Origin: Streptomyces cinnamoneus
GTDB taxonomy: Bacteria; Actinomycetota; Actinomycetes; Streptomycetales; Streptomycetaceae
Length of the DNA: 64,000 nt
Direction: 5' to 3'
Assembly (NCBI RefSeq): GCF_014650495.1
Contig: NZ_BMVB01000001.1
Location: forward strand, 228,003-292,002
This document shows positions 16,881-25,793 of this stretch, in pieces; position 1 is the stretch's first letter, and each line of letters opens with the position of its first letter. The position numbers were made by a program, and so were the translations under genes. Under the pieces are notes generated by a model, which saw nothing but the letters and a program-made list of their open reading frames with translations, did not search any database and was not told the origin of the DNA.

Positions 16881-19852
16881 CGTACGGTCCCCCTCAGTGC
16901 GACGAGCTCCGCGAGTTCGGCGTCGGTCAGCTCGGTCAGTGCGGCCTCACCGGAGCCCAGCACCGCGTCGGCCAGCGCCTGTTTGCGGGTGAGCATCTCC
17001 GCGATCCGGTCCTCGATCGTGCCCTCGGTGATGAGCCGGTGCACCTGCACGGGCTGGGTCTGACCGATGCGGTAGGCGCGGTCCGTCGCCTGTGTTTCGA
17101 CGGCGGGATTCCACCAACGGTCGAAGTGCACGACATGCCCGGCGCGGGTGAGGTTCAGGCCGGTACCGGCCGCCTTCAGGGACAGCAGGAAGACGGGCAC
17201 CTCCCCGTCCTGGAAGCGCCGGACCATCTCCTCGCGCCGTGCCACGGGGGTGCCGCCGTGCAGGAACTGCGTCGGTACGCCACGCGCGGCCAGATGGTGT
17301 TCCAGCAACCGTGCCATCTGCACGTACTGGGTGAAGACGAGCACGCTCGCCCCTTCGGCGAGGAGGGTGTCCAGCAGCTCGTCGAGGAGTTCGACCTTGC
17401 CGGAACGGCCCGCGACGCGCGGACTCCTCCCGCGGGTGCTGTCCCGACCGCGCTCCGGGACGCCGTGCCCGTCGGGGGCGCCCTCCTTCTGGGCGAGTTC
17501 CTTCAGGAACTGCGCAGGGTGGTTGCAGATCTGCTTCAGGCCGGTGAGCAGCTTGACGATCAGCCCCCGCCGCTCGAACCCGTCGGCTTCCGCCACCTCG
17601 GCCAGGATCTCCCGCACCACGGCCTCGTACAGCCCCGCCTGCTCCTTGGTGAGGGCGACGCTGTGGTCCGTCTCGGTCTTGGGCGGCAGTTCGGGCGCGA
17701 TGCCCGGGTCGGACTTCCGGCGGCGCAGCAGGAACGGGCGGACGAGCGCCGAGAGCCGCTCGGCGGCGGCCGGGTCGGTGCCGCCTTCGACGGCCTGCGC
17801 GTAGCGGCGGCGGAAGTCGCCCAGGGAGCCGAGGAGACCCGGCGTCGTCCAGTCCAGGATCGCCCACAGCTCGGAGAGGTTGTTCTCCACCGGGGTGCCG
17901 GAGAGCGCGATGCGCGCCTTTGCCTCAAGGGTGCGCAGTGCCTTGGCGGTTGCGGAGTACGGGTTCTTGACGTGCTGTGCCTCGTCGGCGACGACCAGGC
18001 CCCAGCCGGCCTGTGCCAGCCGTGGGGCGTCCAGCCGCATCGTGCCGTAGGTGGTGAGGACGAACTCGCCGTCCTCCAGGGCGTCCAGGTCACGGGCCGC
18101 ACCGTGGAAGCGGCGCACCGGGGTGCCGGGGGCGAAACGTTCGATCTCGCGCTGCCAGTTGCCCATCAGAGAGGTGGGGCAGACCACGAGGGTCGGCCCG
18201 CCGGCGCCGGGAAGCGTCTGCCGGTGCAGATGGAGGGCGATGAGGGTGATGGTCTTGCCCAGGCCCATGTCGTCGGCGAGACATCCGCCGAGACCGAGCG
18301 AGGTCATGCGGTGCAGCCAGTCCAGGCCACGCAGCTGATAGTCGCGCAGGGTGGCGGCGAGCGCCTCGGGCTGGGCGACAGGCTCGCAGGTGGCCTCGGG
18401 GTCGGCGATGCGGTCGCGGAGCGCCGCCAGCCAGCCGGTGGCCTGGACCGTGACGGTCTCCTCACTGTCGTCCTGTGCGGGGACGTGCCCGGTCAGGGCG
18501 GCGCCCAGCGCCTCCAATGGGGTGACCTTGCGCTCCTGCCGCTCACGGGCGCGGCGTACGGCCTCCGGATCGACGAGCACCCACTGGTCGCGCAGGCGCA
18601 CGGCCGGGCGGCTCGCCTCGGCGAGCCGGTCCAGCTCCTCCTTGGTCAGCTCCTGGTCACCGATGGCGAAGCGCCAGCCGAAGGCGAGCAGGGCGTCGGC
18701 GGAGAGCAGCGACGGCATGCCCGAGCGGCGGTCGAACGCGGCGTCGCCGTCGTCGTCCGGCGGGCCGACGACGGCGCGCGCGGTGAGCTTGCGGACCAGT
18801 TCCTTCGGCCAGTGCACCTCGACGCCGGCGGCGTCCAGTGCCGGCGAAGCGGCGCCCAGCAGTTCACCGACCTCCTCGTCGGCGAGTTCGAGGGCATCGG
18901 GTGCCGCAGCGGAGAGCAACGGCGAGAGGGCGGGCCAGGCGTGGGCGGCGCGCCGCAGGGCGAGCAGGGCGTTCATCCGGGCGCCCTTGCCGAGCGCGGC
19001 CCCGGCGGCCGAGGCGCCGGACCAGACGTCGGCGGCGTCGGCGACGAGCGCCGGGTCTGAGAGGCTGTGCAGCTGCAGAACGGCCCGGAAGCGCGGCCGG
19101 GCGTCCTCCCCGTCGTCTTCCGCCGTCCCGTTCGACAGGAGGGCTTCGACCCGCAGGGACAGCCGTACGCCCGCGTCGTGGCCGGCCGCGACGTCCGCGG
19201 CCCAACTGCGCTGCTCGGGCAGCCGCTGTGGCGCGGGGGCGGCGAAAGCAGCGCTTCCGGCGGCTGTCACGGCGGCGGGGGAGCGGGGCAGACCATCGGC
19301 GACGGCGTCCAGGAAGGCCCGCACGAGCCGCTCCGGGTCGGGCAGCAGGAGCGGGTCGCTGTCGGCCAGCGGTACGGCGTGGGCGGCCGGCGGCATGGCG
19401 GCGGCCAGCTCGCGCACCCGTCGCTGGTCGTCGGGTGAGAGGGGACCGACCCGCCAGGAGTCGTGGTCCGTGGCGGTCAGGCCGGGCAACAGCTTGCCGC
19501 GTGCGGCGAGTTGCAGGGCGAGCACGGCAACGGCGCCCCAGAAGGCCGCCGCCTCGTCGGCCCGCGCCGAGCGGGCCCGCGTGAGCACGGGCAACGCCTC
19601 CCGGGCGGGAAGCACGGTGGCCCGCACGGTCGTCGTGGCGACGTCCGGGCCGTCGGGTACGGCGACGGTCAGCTCCTCGACGGCGCCGGTGGTCAGGGGC
19701 GCTTCACCCGTGGGCTGCCAGAAGGCGACACGTCCGGTGCGGGCGGGGTCTCCTGGGAGGAAGACCGCCCGGCAGCGGACGAGCAGGGAGATGTCGGAGC
19801 GGGAGATGTCGGAGGGTGTTGCGGCAGAGGGTGGGATCACAGCGCTGCGCAT
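16877..19852 (-). CDS. SNF2-family DEAD/DEAH-box helicase
   Basis: A 991-aa ATPase of the SNF2/RapA type that would translocate on double-stranded DNA. The N-terminal 480 residues include an SNF2-associated domain with WVLVDPEAVRRARERQ. The ATPase core shows Walker A DDMGLGKTITL near residue 525, the DEAH-box variant VVADEAQHVKNP near 620, SGTPVENNLSELW, and helicase C motif VI QATDRAYRIGQTQPVQVHR near 920. A 27-residue low-complexity segment (about 815-840, RDSTRGRSPRVAGRSGK) interrupts the C lobe between motifs and may be a loop. It forms a two-gene operon with the SWIM protein gene. Confidence 0.95.
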   Translation of the reverse strand: MRSAVIPPSAATPSDISRSDISLLVRCRAVFLPGDPARTGRVAFWQPTGEAPLTTGAVEELTVAVPDGPDVATTTVRATVLPAREALPVLTRARSARADEAAAFWGAVAVLALQLAARGKLLPGLTATDHDSWRVGPLSPDDQRRVRELAAAMPPAAHAVPLADSDPLLLPDPERLVRAFLDAVADGLPRSPAAVTAAGSAAFAAPAPQRLPEQRSWAADVAAGHDAGVRLSLRVEALLSNGTAEDDGEDARPRFRAVLQLHSLSDPALVADAADVWSGASAAGAALGKGARMNALLALRRAAHAWPALSPLLSAAAPDALELADEEVGELLGAASPALDAAGVEVHWPKELVRKLTARAVVGPPDDDGDAAFDRRSGMPSLLSADALLAFGWRFAIGDQELTKEELDRLAEASRPAVRLRDQWVLVDPEAVRRARERQERKVTPLEALGAALTGHVPAQDDSEETVTVQATGWLAALRDRIADPEATCEPVAQPEALAATLRDYQLRGLDWLHRMTSLGLGGCLADDMGLGKTITLIALHLHRQTLPGAGGPTLVVCPTSLMGNWQREIERFAPGTPVRRFHGAARDLDALEDGEFVLTTYGTMRLDAPRLAQAGWGLVVADEAQHVKNPYSATAKALRTLEAKARIALSGTPVENNLSELWAILDWTTPGLLGSLGDFRRRYAQAVEGGTDPAAAERLSALVRPFLLRRRKSDPGIAPELPPKTETDHSVALTKEQAGLYEAVVREILAEVAEADGFERRGLIVKLLTGLKQICNHPAQFLKELAQKEGAPDGHGVPERGRDSTRGRSPRVAGRSGKVELLDELLDTLLAEGASVLVFTQYVQMARLLEHHLAARGVPTQFLHGGTPVARREEMVRRFQDGEVPVFLLSLKAAGTGLNLTRAGHVVHFDRWWNPAVETQATDRAYRIGQTQPVQVHRLITEGTIEDRIAEMLTRKQALADAVLGSGEAALTELTDAELAELVALRGTVR

Positions 19853-20084
19853 TCCTCAAATTTGACTAGTGCGAGTCGGAGTCGCCGAGGTTACAGGGCG
19901 CAGGCCGTGGGCGGACACGCAGCGGCTGTGAGGCGCGCCACTTTCCCTCCGTCGATGGGGTCAGACCCCCGTCCGGTCCGGGGGGTGGCCCCCCACCGGT
20001 CCGGGTGGTGACGTCATGGCCCGGGCCGGCCCGCGATCCGTACGTTGCATGGGGTCGGAACACCCCTCACACCAGGAGATCGCC

Positions 20085-21146
20085 ATGCCACAGGCCAGCG
20101 CCGTCCTCGCGGAACCCACCGCGGGCAGCGACTTCGCTCCGCTGCTGCGCCAGGTCCGGTCGGCCGGTCTCCTCGACCGCCGCAGGGGCCGGTACGCACT
20201 CACCATCGCGGGCAACGCCGGTGCGCTCGCCGCCACGGCGACCGCGGTCGTGCTCGCCGGCGACTCCTGGTGGACCCTGCTGCTGGCCGTGCCTGCGGCG
20301 GTCTTCTCCGCCCGCACCGCCTTCGTCGGGCACGACAGCGGCCACGCCCAGATAGCCGCCACGCGCCGCTCCAACCGCCTCCTCGGCCTCGTCCACGCCG
20401 ACCTGCTGCTGGGCATGAGCTACGCCTGGTGGAACGACAAGCACAACCGCCACCATGCCAACCCCAACCACGTCGACAAGGACCCCGACGTGGGGGTGGG
20501 TGCGCTGGTGTGGACACAGCGGCAGGCCGCCCGGCGGGAGGGCTTCGCCCGGTGGCTCACCCGCAACCAGGCACAGCTGTTCTTCCCCCTGCTACTGCTC
20601 GAAGGCATCAACTTGAAGGTTTCGAGCCTGCGCGACCTCAAACGGCAGGAGGCCGGCGGACGGCTGACCGAGGCGGCACTCCTGACCCTGCACTTCGCCG
20701 GGTACGCGACGCTGCTGCTGGCGTCGATGTCCCCCGGCAAGGCGGTCGCCTTCGCCCTGCTCCACCACGCCCTCTTCGGCCTCCACCTCGGCATGGTCTT
20801 CGCCCCCAACCACAAGGGCATGGAGATGCCCGACCCGGACGGTGAGCGCTGGGGGCACCTGCGCCGGCAGGTCCTCACCTCCCGGAACGTCCGCGGCGGT
20901 CCGGTCACCGACTGGTTCATGGGCGGACTGAACTACCAGATCGAGCACCACCTCTTCCCCAGCATGCCGCGTCCCCACCTCCGGCTCGCCCGGCCCCTCG
21001 TCCGAGCCCACTGCGCATCCGCCGGGCTGACGTACGCTGAAACCGGACTCATCGACTCCTACACACAGGCGCTGCGCCATATGCACGAAGTCGGTGCCCC
21101 GCTGCGGGACGCACCCGGAACCGGCGACGGCCGCGGCGCGTTGTGA
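20085..21146 (+). CDS. Membrane fatty acid desaturase
   Basis: A 353-aa integral membrane di-iron desaturase that introduces a double bond into an acyl chain. ATG 20085 is chosen because AGGAGA lies 7 bp upstream. The three histidine boxes are intact: HDSGHA near residue 82, HNRHHANPN near 119 and QIEHHLFPSMP near 285. Hydrophobic segments are seen at about 47-80 and 205-245. The control region at 19960-20010 carries two direct copies of CCGGTCCGGG (19973-19982 and 19996-20005) flanking a G/C hairpin, a possible site for lipid-responsive control. It is divergent from the SNF2 helicase gene and followed by a small membrane-protein gene on the same strand. Confidence 0.94.
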   Translation: MPQASAVLAEPTAGSDFAPLLRQVRSAGLLDRRRGRYALTIAGNAGALAATATAVVLAGDSWWTLLLAVPAAVFSARTAFVGHDSGHAQIAATRRSNRLLGLVHADLLLGMSYAWWNDKHNRHHANPNHVDKDPDVGVGALVWTQRQAARREGFARWLTRNQAQLFFPLLLLEGINLKVSSLRDLKRQEAGGRLTEAALLTLHFAGYATLLLASMSPGKAVAFALLHHALFGLHLGMVFAPNHKGMEMPDPDGERWGHLRRQVLTSRNVRGGPVTDWFMGGLNYQIEHHLFPSMPRPHLRLARPLVRAHCASAGLTYAETGLIDSYTQALRHMHEVGAPLRDAPGTGDGRGAL

Positions 21147-21195
21147 CAGGCGCGGCGGCAGACGTCGCGACAGCCGTCGCGAAGGAGGCACGGAA

Positions 21196-21378
21196 ATGAC
21201 CAACAGGGCCAAGGTCGCCGTGGGCGGCGTGGCGGTGGGCATCGTCCTGCTGTGGCTGCTGCCCTTCTGGGCGGCGCTGCTGGTGATCGTCGGGGTGCCG
21301 GTCGGCGCCTACCTGCTGCTGGACTCCTCGCAGCGCAAGCGGCTGCGCAGGGTCTCCCGCAAGGAGCTCCGCCGTTAG
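21196..21378 (+). CDS. Small membrane protein downstream of desaturase
   Basis: A 60-aa protein with a long hydrophobic stretch at residues 8-46, enough for two short or one long membrane segment, and a very basic tail (QRKRLRRVSRKELRR). ATG 21196 follows GAAGGAGG at good spacing. It lies 49 bp after the desaturase stop and is probably co-transcribed, perhaps acting as a small partner. The stop overlaps the convergent beta-propeller gene by 4 bp. No known family was recognised. Confidence 0.75.
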   Translation: MTNRAKVAVGGVAVGIVLLWLLPFWAALLVIVGVPVGAYLLLDSSQRKRLRRVSRKELRR

Positions 21379-22397
21379 GACCGTCCGGTGAAGGCGGGGG
21401 CCAGCGCTGCCGCCATCGCCTGCCGCGGACTGCCGGAGCCATCGGCCGGGACCGTCCACAGATCGGACCCGTAGTCGCCGGGCAGGGAGTAGACGAGCGT
21501 GTGCCCGTCCCGCCAGACCGCCTGGTCGTCGATGTTGCGCCGCTCGGCCGTGGCGCTCTCGCGCAGGGTGCGCAGGTCCAGGACGTACAGCCGCCAGGGC
21601 GCGTCGGAGGAGGCACCCTCGACGCGCTTCTTGTACGCAATACGCGTTCCGTCAGGGGAGAGGGAAGGGCATTCGACGTTGGCGTGCAGGGTCCGCAGCG
21701 TCCGCTCCCTGCGGTCACCGCGCACCAGGTAGGTCTTTCCGGCCGTGGCGACGGTGGCGTAGAAGCGGGTGTCGTCGGCGAAGGTGACGCCCCAGACATT
21801 GAGGTCGGCGGCCCGGTAGGGGCGGTCGTCCAGGAACATCCGGTACGTCTCCAGGTTGCGGTCCAGGGTCCAGGTCCGCGTGTCCAGGACCGACGTACGG
21901 GTAGAGAAGGCGGTGCCCGCGTAGGAGTCGCCGCTGACGAAGACCGTCCAGGCGACGGTGTGGCCGTCCGGGCTGACCCGGGCCCGGCTGGGCACGCCCG
22001 CGAGGTCGTACCGGCGCAACTCCCGCAGGCGTGCGTCGAGTACGACCGCGCGATAGCTGTCGCGGATCCCGCTGTGCACGGCCTGCAGGCAGATTCCGGT
22101 GCCCCCCGCCGTGTGGAAGCGCAGACAGTGCACACCGGAGGCCCTGCGCGGGCCGGTGAGGTCGCCGCCGGGCACGGAAGCGATCTCGTCGCGGTGCGGC
22201 CCCCAGGCCATGTTGCGGAAGACTGCGAGGCCCGGGGCGTCCAGGGACACCTTCCCCGACCGTACGGGAGGCCCGCCCGCCTGGGCGCGGTCCTTCTCGG
22301 CGGCCCGGTCGGCGGCGTGCAGGGTGGCGCCGACGGCGAGGCCCGTCAGGAGCAGGACGGCGGCGAGGAGGACGAGGAGACGGTGCGTGCGGTTCAA
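21375..22397 (-). CDS. Membrane-anchored TolB-like beta-propeller protein
   Basis: A 340-aa protein with an N-terminal membrane anchor (residues 5-25: HRLLVLLAAVLLLTGLAVG) and an extracytoplasmic domain of WD40/TolB-like blades. Blade motifs are SPDGHTVAWT, SPDGTRIAYKK and DLWTVPADGSG. The start is taken as TTG 22397, which overlaps the TGA of the MFS gene, so coupling is likely. It has no enzymatic motif. It may sense or bind a ligand for the transporter encoded just upstream, but this is inferred only from position. Confidence 0.8.
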   Translation of the reverse strand: MNRTHRLLVLLAAVLLLTGLAVGATLHAADRAAEKDRAQAGGPPVRSGKVSLDAPGLAVFRNMAWGPHRDEIASVPGGDLTGPRRASGVHCLRFHTAGGTGICLQAVHSGIRDSYRAVVLDARLRELRRYDLAGVPSRARVSPDGHTVAWTVFVSGDSYAGTAFSTRTSVLDTRTWTLDRNLETYRMFLDDRPYRAADLNVWGVTFADDTRFYATVATAGKTYLVRGDRRERTLRTLHANVECPSLSPDGTRIAYKKRVEGASSDAPWRLYVLDLRTLRESATAERRNIDDQAVWRDGHTLVYSLPGDYGSDLWTVPADGSGSPRQAMAAALAPAFTGRS

Positions 22398-23668
22398 CGG
22401 GCGGGCTCCGGGGTGGCGTCGGTGGGGGAGGGGCGCAACAGCAGCGCGCTGACGGCAGCGGAGACGAACAGGCCGGCCGCGGCCGCGCCGAGGGCCGTGC
22501 GGTCGCCCCAAGCGGTCCAGGCGGCGCCGAAGCCGATCGAGCAGACGAAGCGCGCGGCGGCCTGACCCGTCTGGACGACGGCCAGCCCGCTGCCCCGCAC
22601 GTGTGCGGGCACGCTGTCCGCCGTGGCCGCGGCGAGCACCCCGTCGGTGGCGGCGTAGAAGGTCCCGTGCAGCACGAGCACGAGGCAGGCGAGGGCGGGA
22701 GAGCTGCCGAGCGGCGCGGCGAGCAGCCCGTACGCCCCGAGGAGCGCGAGGTGGCCGCAGAGGAACAGCCGCCGACGGCCGAAGCGGTCGGCGACCGCAC
22801 CGAGGGGAACGGCCAGCAGCAGGAACGTGGCGGCCGTCCCCAGCGGCAGCAGCGGGAACCAGGACTCGGAGATCTCCAGGCGGCGCTGCAAGGTGAGGTA
22901 GAGGAAGGAGTCGCTGACGGTGGTCAGCCCCAGCAGCACCGCGCCGCCCGTCAGCCGGCGGACGCCCGGTCGCCGCAGGAGCTCGCGCACCGGCGTGCGG
23001 GTGTGCACGCGGGGTGGGCGTGGAGGCGCGCTCTGCTGCCGCGGCACGAACAGCAGGAGGACGAGGACGCCGAGGGCGGCGATGCATCCGCTGGCGACGA
23101 AGACGGCGTCGTACCCGTCCGCAGCGGCGCGCAGGATCGCGAAGGCGAGGAGTGGGCCGAGCAGTGCCCCGGCAGTGTCCATGGCCCGGTGCACGCCGAA
23201 GGCCCGCCCGCGGCCGGCGGGCCCGCAGGCCAGCGAGATCATGGCGTCGCGTGGTGCGGTGCGCAGGCCCTTGCCGGTGCGGTCGGCGGCCAGGACGGCC
23301 CCGACGAGCGGCACGCTGTGCGCGACGAGCAGCAGAGGCTTGCAGGCCGCGGACAGACCGTAGCCGACCGCGGCCACGGTCTTGTGACGGCCACCGCCCC
23401 GGTCCGAGAGCCGGCCGCCGACGAGTCGTACGAGCGCGCTGACGCCGTTGTACACGCCGTCCAGGAGGCCGAAGCCGAGCGGGGACAGGCCCAGCCCGGT
23501 GACGAGGTACAGCGGCAGGACGGCGGTGACCATCTCCGAGGAGACGTCGGTGATCAGACTGACCGTGCCGAGGGCGAGCACCGCTCCGGGGACGGCGGCC
23601 CGCCGCCCCGGAGCGGTGTGACGACCGGGGGCGGCGTCCGGGGCGGTGCGGCTGTCCGCGAGGTACAC
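22394..23668 (-). CDS. MFS transporter
   Basis: A 424-aa major facilitator with about 12 hydrophobic segments. The start is GTG 23668, two bases after the stop of the phosphoesterase gene. The N-terminal segment ALGTVSLITDVSSEMVTAVL is typical of a bacterial MFS branch with unknown substrate. The loop 2-3 motif is GGRLSDRGGGRHK and the domain-2 counterpart is GAVADRFGRRRLFL. It is coupled on both sides to its neighbours. The substrate is not predictable; phosphate-containing compounds are a guess from the phosphoesterase context. Confidence 0.88.
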   Translation of the reverse strand: MYLADSRTAPDAAPGRHTAPGRRAAVPGAVLALGTVSLITDVSSEMVTAVLPLYLVTGLGLSPLGFGLLDGVYNGVSALVRLVGGRLSDRGGGRHKTVAAVGYGLSAACKPLLLVAHSVPLVGAVLAADRTGKGLRTAPRDAMISLACGPAGRGRAFGVHRAMDTAGALLGPLLAFAILRAAADGYDAVFVASGCIAALGVLVLLLFVPRQQSAPPRPPRVHTRTPVRELLRRPGVRRLTGGAVLLGLTTVSDSFLYLTLQRRLEISESWFPLLPLGTAATFLLLAVPLGAVADRFGRRRLFLCGHLALLGAYGLLAAPLGSSPALACLVLVLHGTFYAATDGVLAAATADSVPAHVRGSGLAVVQTGQAAARFVCSIGFGAAWTAWGDRTALGAAAAGLFVSAAVSALLLRPSPTDATPEPAR

Positions 23669-23670
23669 GG

Positions 23671-24567
23671 TCAGCTGTTCCAGATGCCGGTGATGTCCTT
23701 GGCGCTCGCGGCGTTTCCGGCGTGCGGGAGGCCGTACATGGTCTCCAGCGTGCGCAGCACGTCGTAGTGGTTGTACGTGGTGCCGGAGGTGCCGCCCGCC
23801 ATCACCGGCTGACCGTAGAGGACCGTCGGTATGCGGTTGCCGCTCAGGCGGTTGTCCTCGTCGAAGGTGATCAGCAGCAGGCTGTTGTGGCTCTTGGCCC
23901 AGTCGGCGTAGCCCTGCAGGTTGTTCTTGAGCCAGGTGTCCCCGGTGCGGACGGAACAGTCGTGCATGTCGTTGCACAGATCGGGCACGACGAACGAGAC
24001 GGTGGGGAGGCTGGCGTAGTCGCGGGGGAAGGCACCGAGGGTGTGCGCGGTGTCGGTGGGCACGTTGTCGAAGCCGAACCAGGGATTGTGCTTCTGCGCG
24101 TATTTGCCGCTCTTGCAGGCCGTCGAACCCTCCGAGGGCAGGCCCTCGTTGTAGCTCGCCCAGGTCTTGCCCGCGGCGATCAGTTCGGAGGCCAGATTGG
24201 GTTCGTCACTGAAGCCGGGGTCCACACAGCTGTCGTCGGTGACGCCCTGGGTGTCACCGGAGAACAGCGCGTAGTAATTGGGCTGGCTGGGGTGGGTCTC
24301 CGCGTACGAAGCGGTGAGGTTCGCGCCGCCGGACGCCAGGGAGTTGGTGTACGGGGCGCTCGAACTGCCCATGACCTGGTTGTAGGCGTGGTTCTCGAAG
24401 ACGACGACCACGACGTGGTCGGGGGTGGGGACGGCGGGAGCCGCTGCCGAGTCCGAGGCCCACAGGCCGAGGGAGGTCGCGGCGAGGCCGAACGCGGTGG
24501 CGAGGGCGACGGAGTGGCGGCGCCGGGCACGGCGCGGCGGGTGGGGGAGGTTTGCTGCGGCGGGCAC
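23671..24567 (-). CDS. Secreted phosphoesterase (acid phosphatase/phospholipase C family)
   Basis: A 298-aa exported protein of the phosphoesterase family PF04185. GTG 24567 is chosen over ATG 24642 because GGAGG lies 5 bp before it and the signal peptide then starts at the right place (RRARRRHSVALATAFGLAAT, Tat-like). Catalytic-core motifs are DHVVVVVFENHAYNQVMG near residue 50, PSQPNYYALFSGDTQGV near 90 and, C-terminal, LLLITFDEDN followed by NHYDVLRTLETMYGLP. These match AcpA-type acid phosphatases, which remove phosphate from organic phosphates outside the cell. It is first in a three-gene coupled operon with an MFS transporter and a beta-propeller protein. Confidence 0.88.
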   Translation of the reverse strand: MPAAANLPHPPRRARRRHSVALATAFGLAATSLGLWASDSAAAPAVPTPDHVVVVVFENHAYNQVMGSSSAPYTNSLASGGANLTASYAETHPSQPNYYALFSGDTQGVTDDSCVDPGFSDEPNLASELIAAGKTWASYNEGLPSEGSTACKSGKYAQKHNPWFGFDNVPTDTAHTLGAFPRDYASLPTVSFVVPDLCNDMHDCSVRTGDTWLKNNLQGYADWAKSHNSLLLITFDEDNRLSGNRIPTVLYGQPVMAGGTSGTTYNHYDVLRTLETMYGLPHAGNAASAKDITGIWNS

Positions 24568-24740
24568 GAGGTCCTCCGGAAGCGGCGAAGTCGGTGGGGG
24601 TACACGGGGCGCGCTGGCAGCGTAGAACCAGAGGAATGGCATGTACACGTCTTTGAAGTGACGGCTTGGGAAACGTCCGTGGAGCGGCATGCGAGGGGTG
24701 GGGGCGTGGTGCGGGGTGTCGGAGCGGTGGTCCGTCCGGC

Positions 24741-25055
24741 TCAGGCCGGCGGCAGACCGAGCAGCGTACGGGCCACGGTCTGCGGTGACTCGTCGCGTTC
24801 GCGGGCGAGGGCTATGACTGCCCGGCACGCCAGCTCGTTCACCCCGAAGCTGAGCGCTTCCGGCGACACCCACCGCGATGCTTCCGCGCTCCTTTCGAAG
24901 TCGTTCTCGGCGCAGGCGGCCACGTAGGCCGCCGCGGCCTCGAAGAGATTGTGCTGGCGAGGGCGTCCGGATGTGGCGCCCGCGGACGGCCGCGGCGCCG
25001 GAGGCTGCCGCACCTCTTCGATTCGCCTGCGTAGTTTGTTGAACACGCGGATCAC
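24741..25055 (-). CDS. Hypothetical small soluble protein
   Basis: A 104-aa protein starting at GTG 25055 behind a G-rich stretch (GGGGGCAG). The N-terminus is basic and amphipathic (IRVFNKLRRRIEEVRQ). A Pro-rich linker is followed by a helical body (EAAAAYVAACAENDFE, ACRAVIALARERDESP). No family was recognised. It is divergent from the Roadblock gene across 260 bp. That gap contains no further gene I can support. Confidence 0.65.
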   Translation of the reverse strand: MIRVFNKLRRRIEEVRQPPAPRPSAGATSGRPRQHNLFEAAAAYVAACAENDFERSAEASRWVSPEALSFGVNELACRAVIALARERDESPQTVARTLLGLPPA

Positions 25056-25315
25056 CTGCCCCCGTGAGCGGCATTTCCTGCGTCGTTCAAGTGTGCCCGG
25101 CAGCGATGGAGTTGAACCGCCGGTAAAGAAATGAGGGTGATCGACGGACCGGGGAATCGCATGAATGCGCCGCGGTCATTTTCTGTGCCGTGTCGCTGTC
25201 CTGTGCCGATCAGTGCACAGATGCGTGCTGACGGGCCGGGCGGGTTGCCGGGAGCGCGGAGGTGAGCAAGGCTGGCACGGCAGTTACGGGGAATTGCGGA
25301 ACGGGGAGGCAGAAC

Positions 25316-25675
25316 ATGGCATCAGGTAAAGAACTGGATGCGGCTCTGAACGAGCTGACCGAGCGCGTGGGGCAGATACGTCATGCGCTCGTACTGTCCA
25401 ACGACGGGCTGGTGACGGGGGCGAGCGCAAGTCTGGAAAGGGAGGACGCCGAGCATCTGGCTGCGGTCGCCTCCGGGCTGCACAGCCTGGCCAGGGGAAC
25501 GGGGCTGCAGTTCGGCTCGGGCCGCGTGCGGCAGACGATGATCGAATTCGAGGAAGGCGTGCTCTTCGTGACGGCCGCGGGCGAGGAGAGCTGCCTGTGC
25601 GTGCTCGGCGGCGCCGAGGCCGACATCGGGCAGGTGGCCTACGAGATGACACTGCTGGTCAATCGCGTCCGTTAA
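25316..25675 (+). CDS. Roadblock/LC7 domain protein
   Basis: A 119-aa protein that is a single Roadblock/LC7 domain: ALVLSNDGLVTGASASL near residues 25-40, EHLAAVASGLHSLARG near 47-62, and the C-terminal helix VAYEMTLLVNRV. ATG 25316 follows GGGGAGG. In Streptomyces such proteins usually sit in conservons as the partner of a MglA-like GTPase, next to a histidine kinase and a DUF742 protein. Here none of those partners is adjacent, so this is an orphan copy that may serve a GTPase encoded elsewhere. Confidence 0.9.
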   Translation: MASGKELDAALNELTERVGQIRHALVLSNDGLVTGASASLEREDAEHLAAVASGLHSLARGTGLQFGSGRVRQTMIEFEEGVLFVTAAGEESCLCVLGGAEADIGQVAYEMTLLVNRVR

Positions 25676-25793
25676 GGCGCTGACCAGGCACGTTCCAAGT
25701 CATCGGTGAGTTGTCCACAGGGATGGACGGAGAGTGGTGACCCTCCGCTATCTTCGTCGCTGTGAGTAATCAACCCATGGCGGGGAGGTCATC

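Noticed and set aside
19960..20010. Terminator between the helicase and desaturase genes
   Set aside because: The G/C hairpin flanked by CCGGTCCGGG repeats lies between divergent starts, where no transcript should end. It is noted in the desaturase entry as a possible control site instead.
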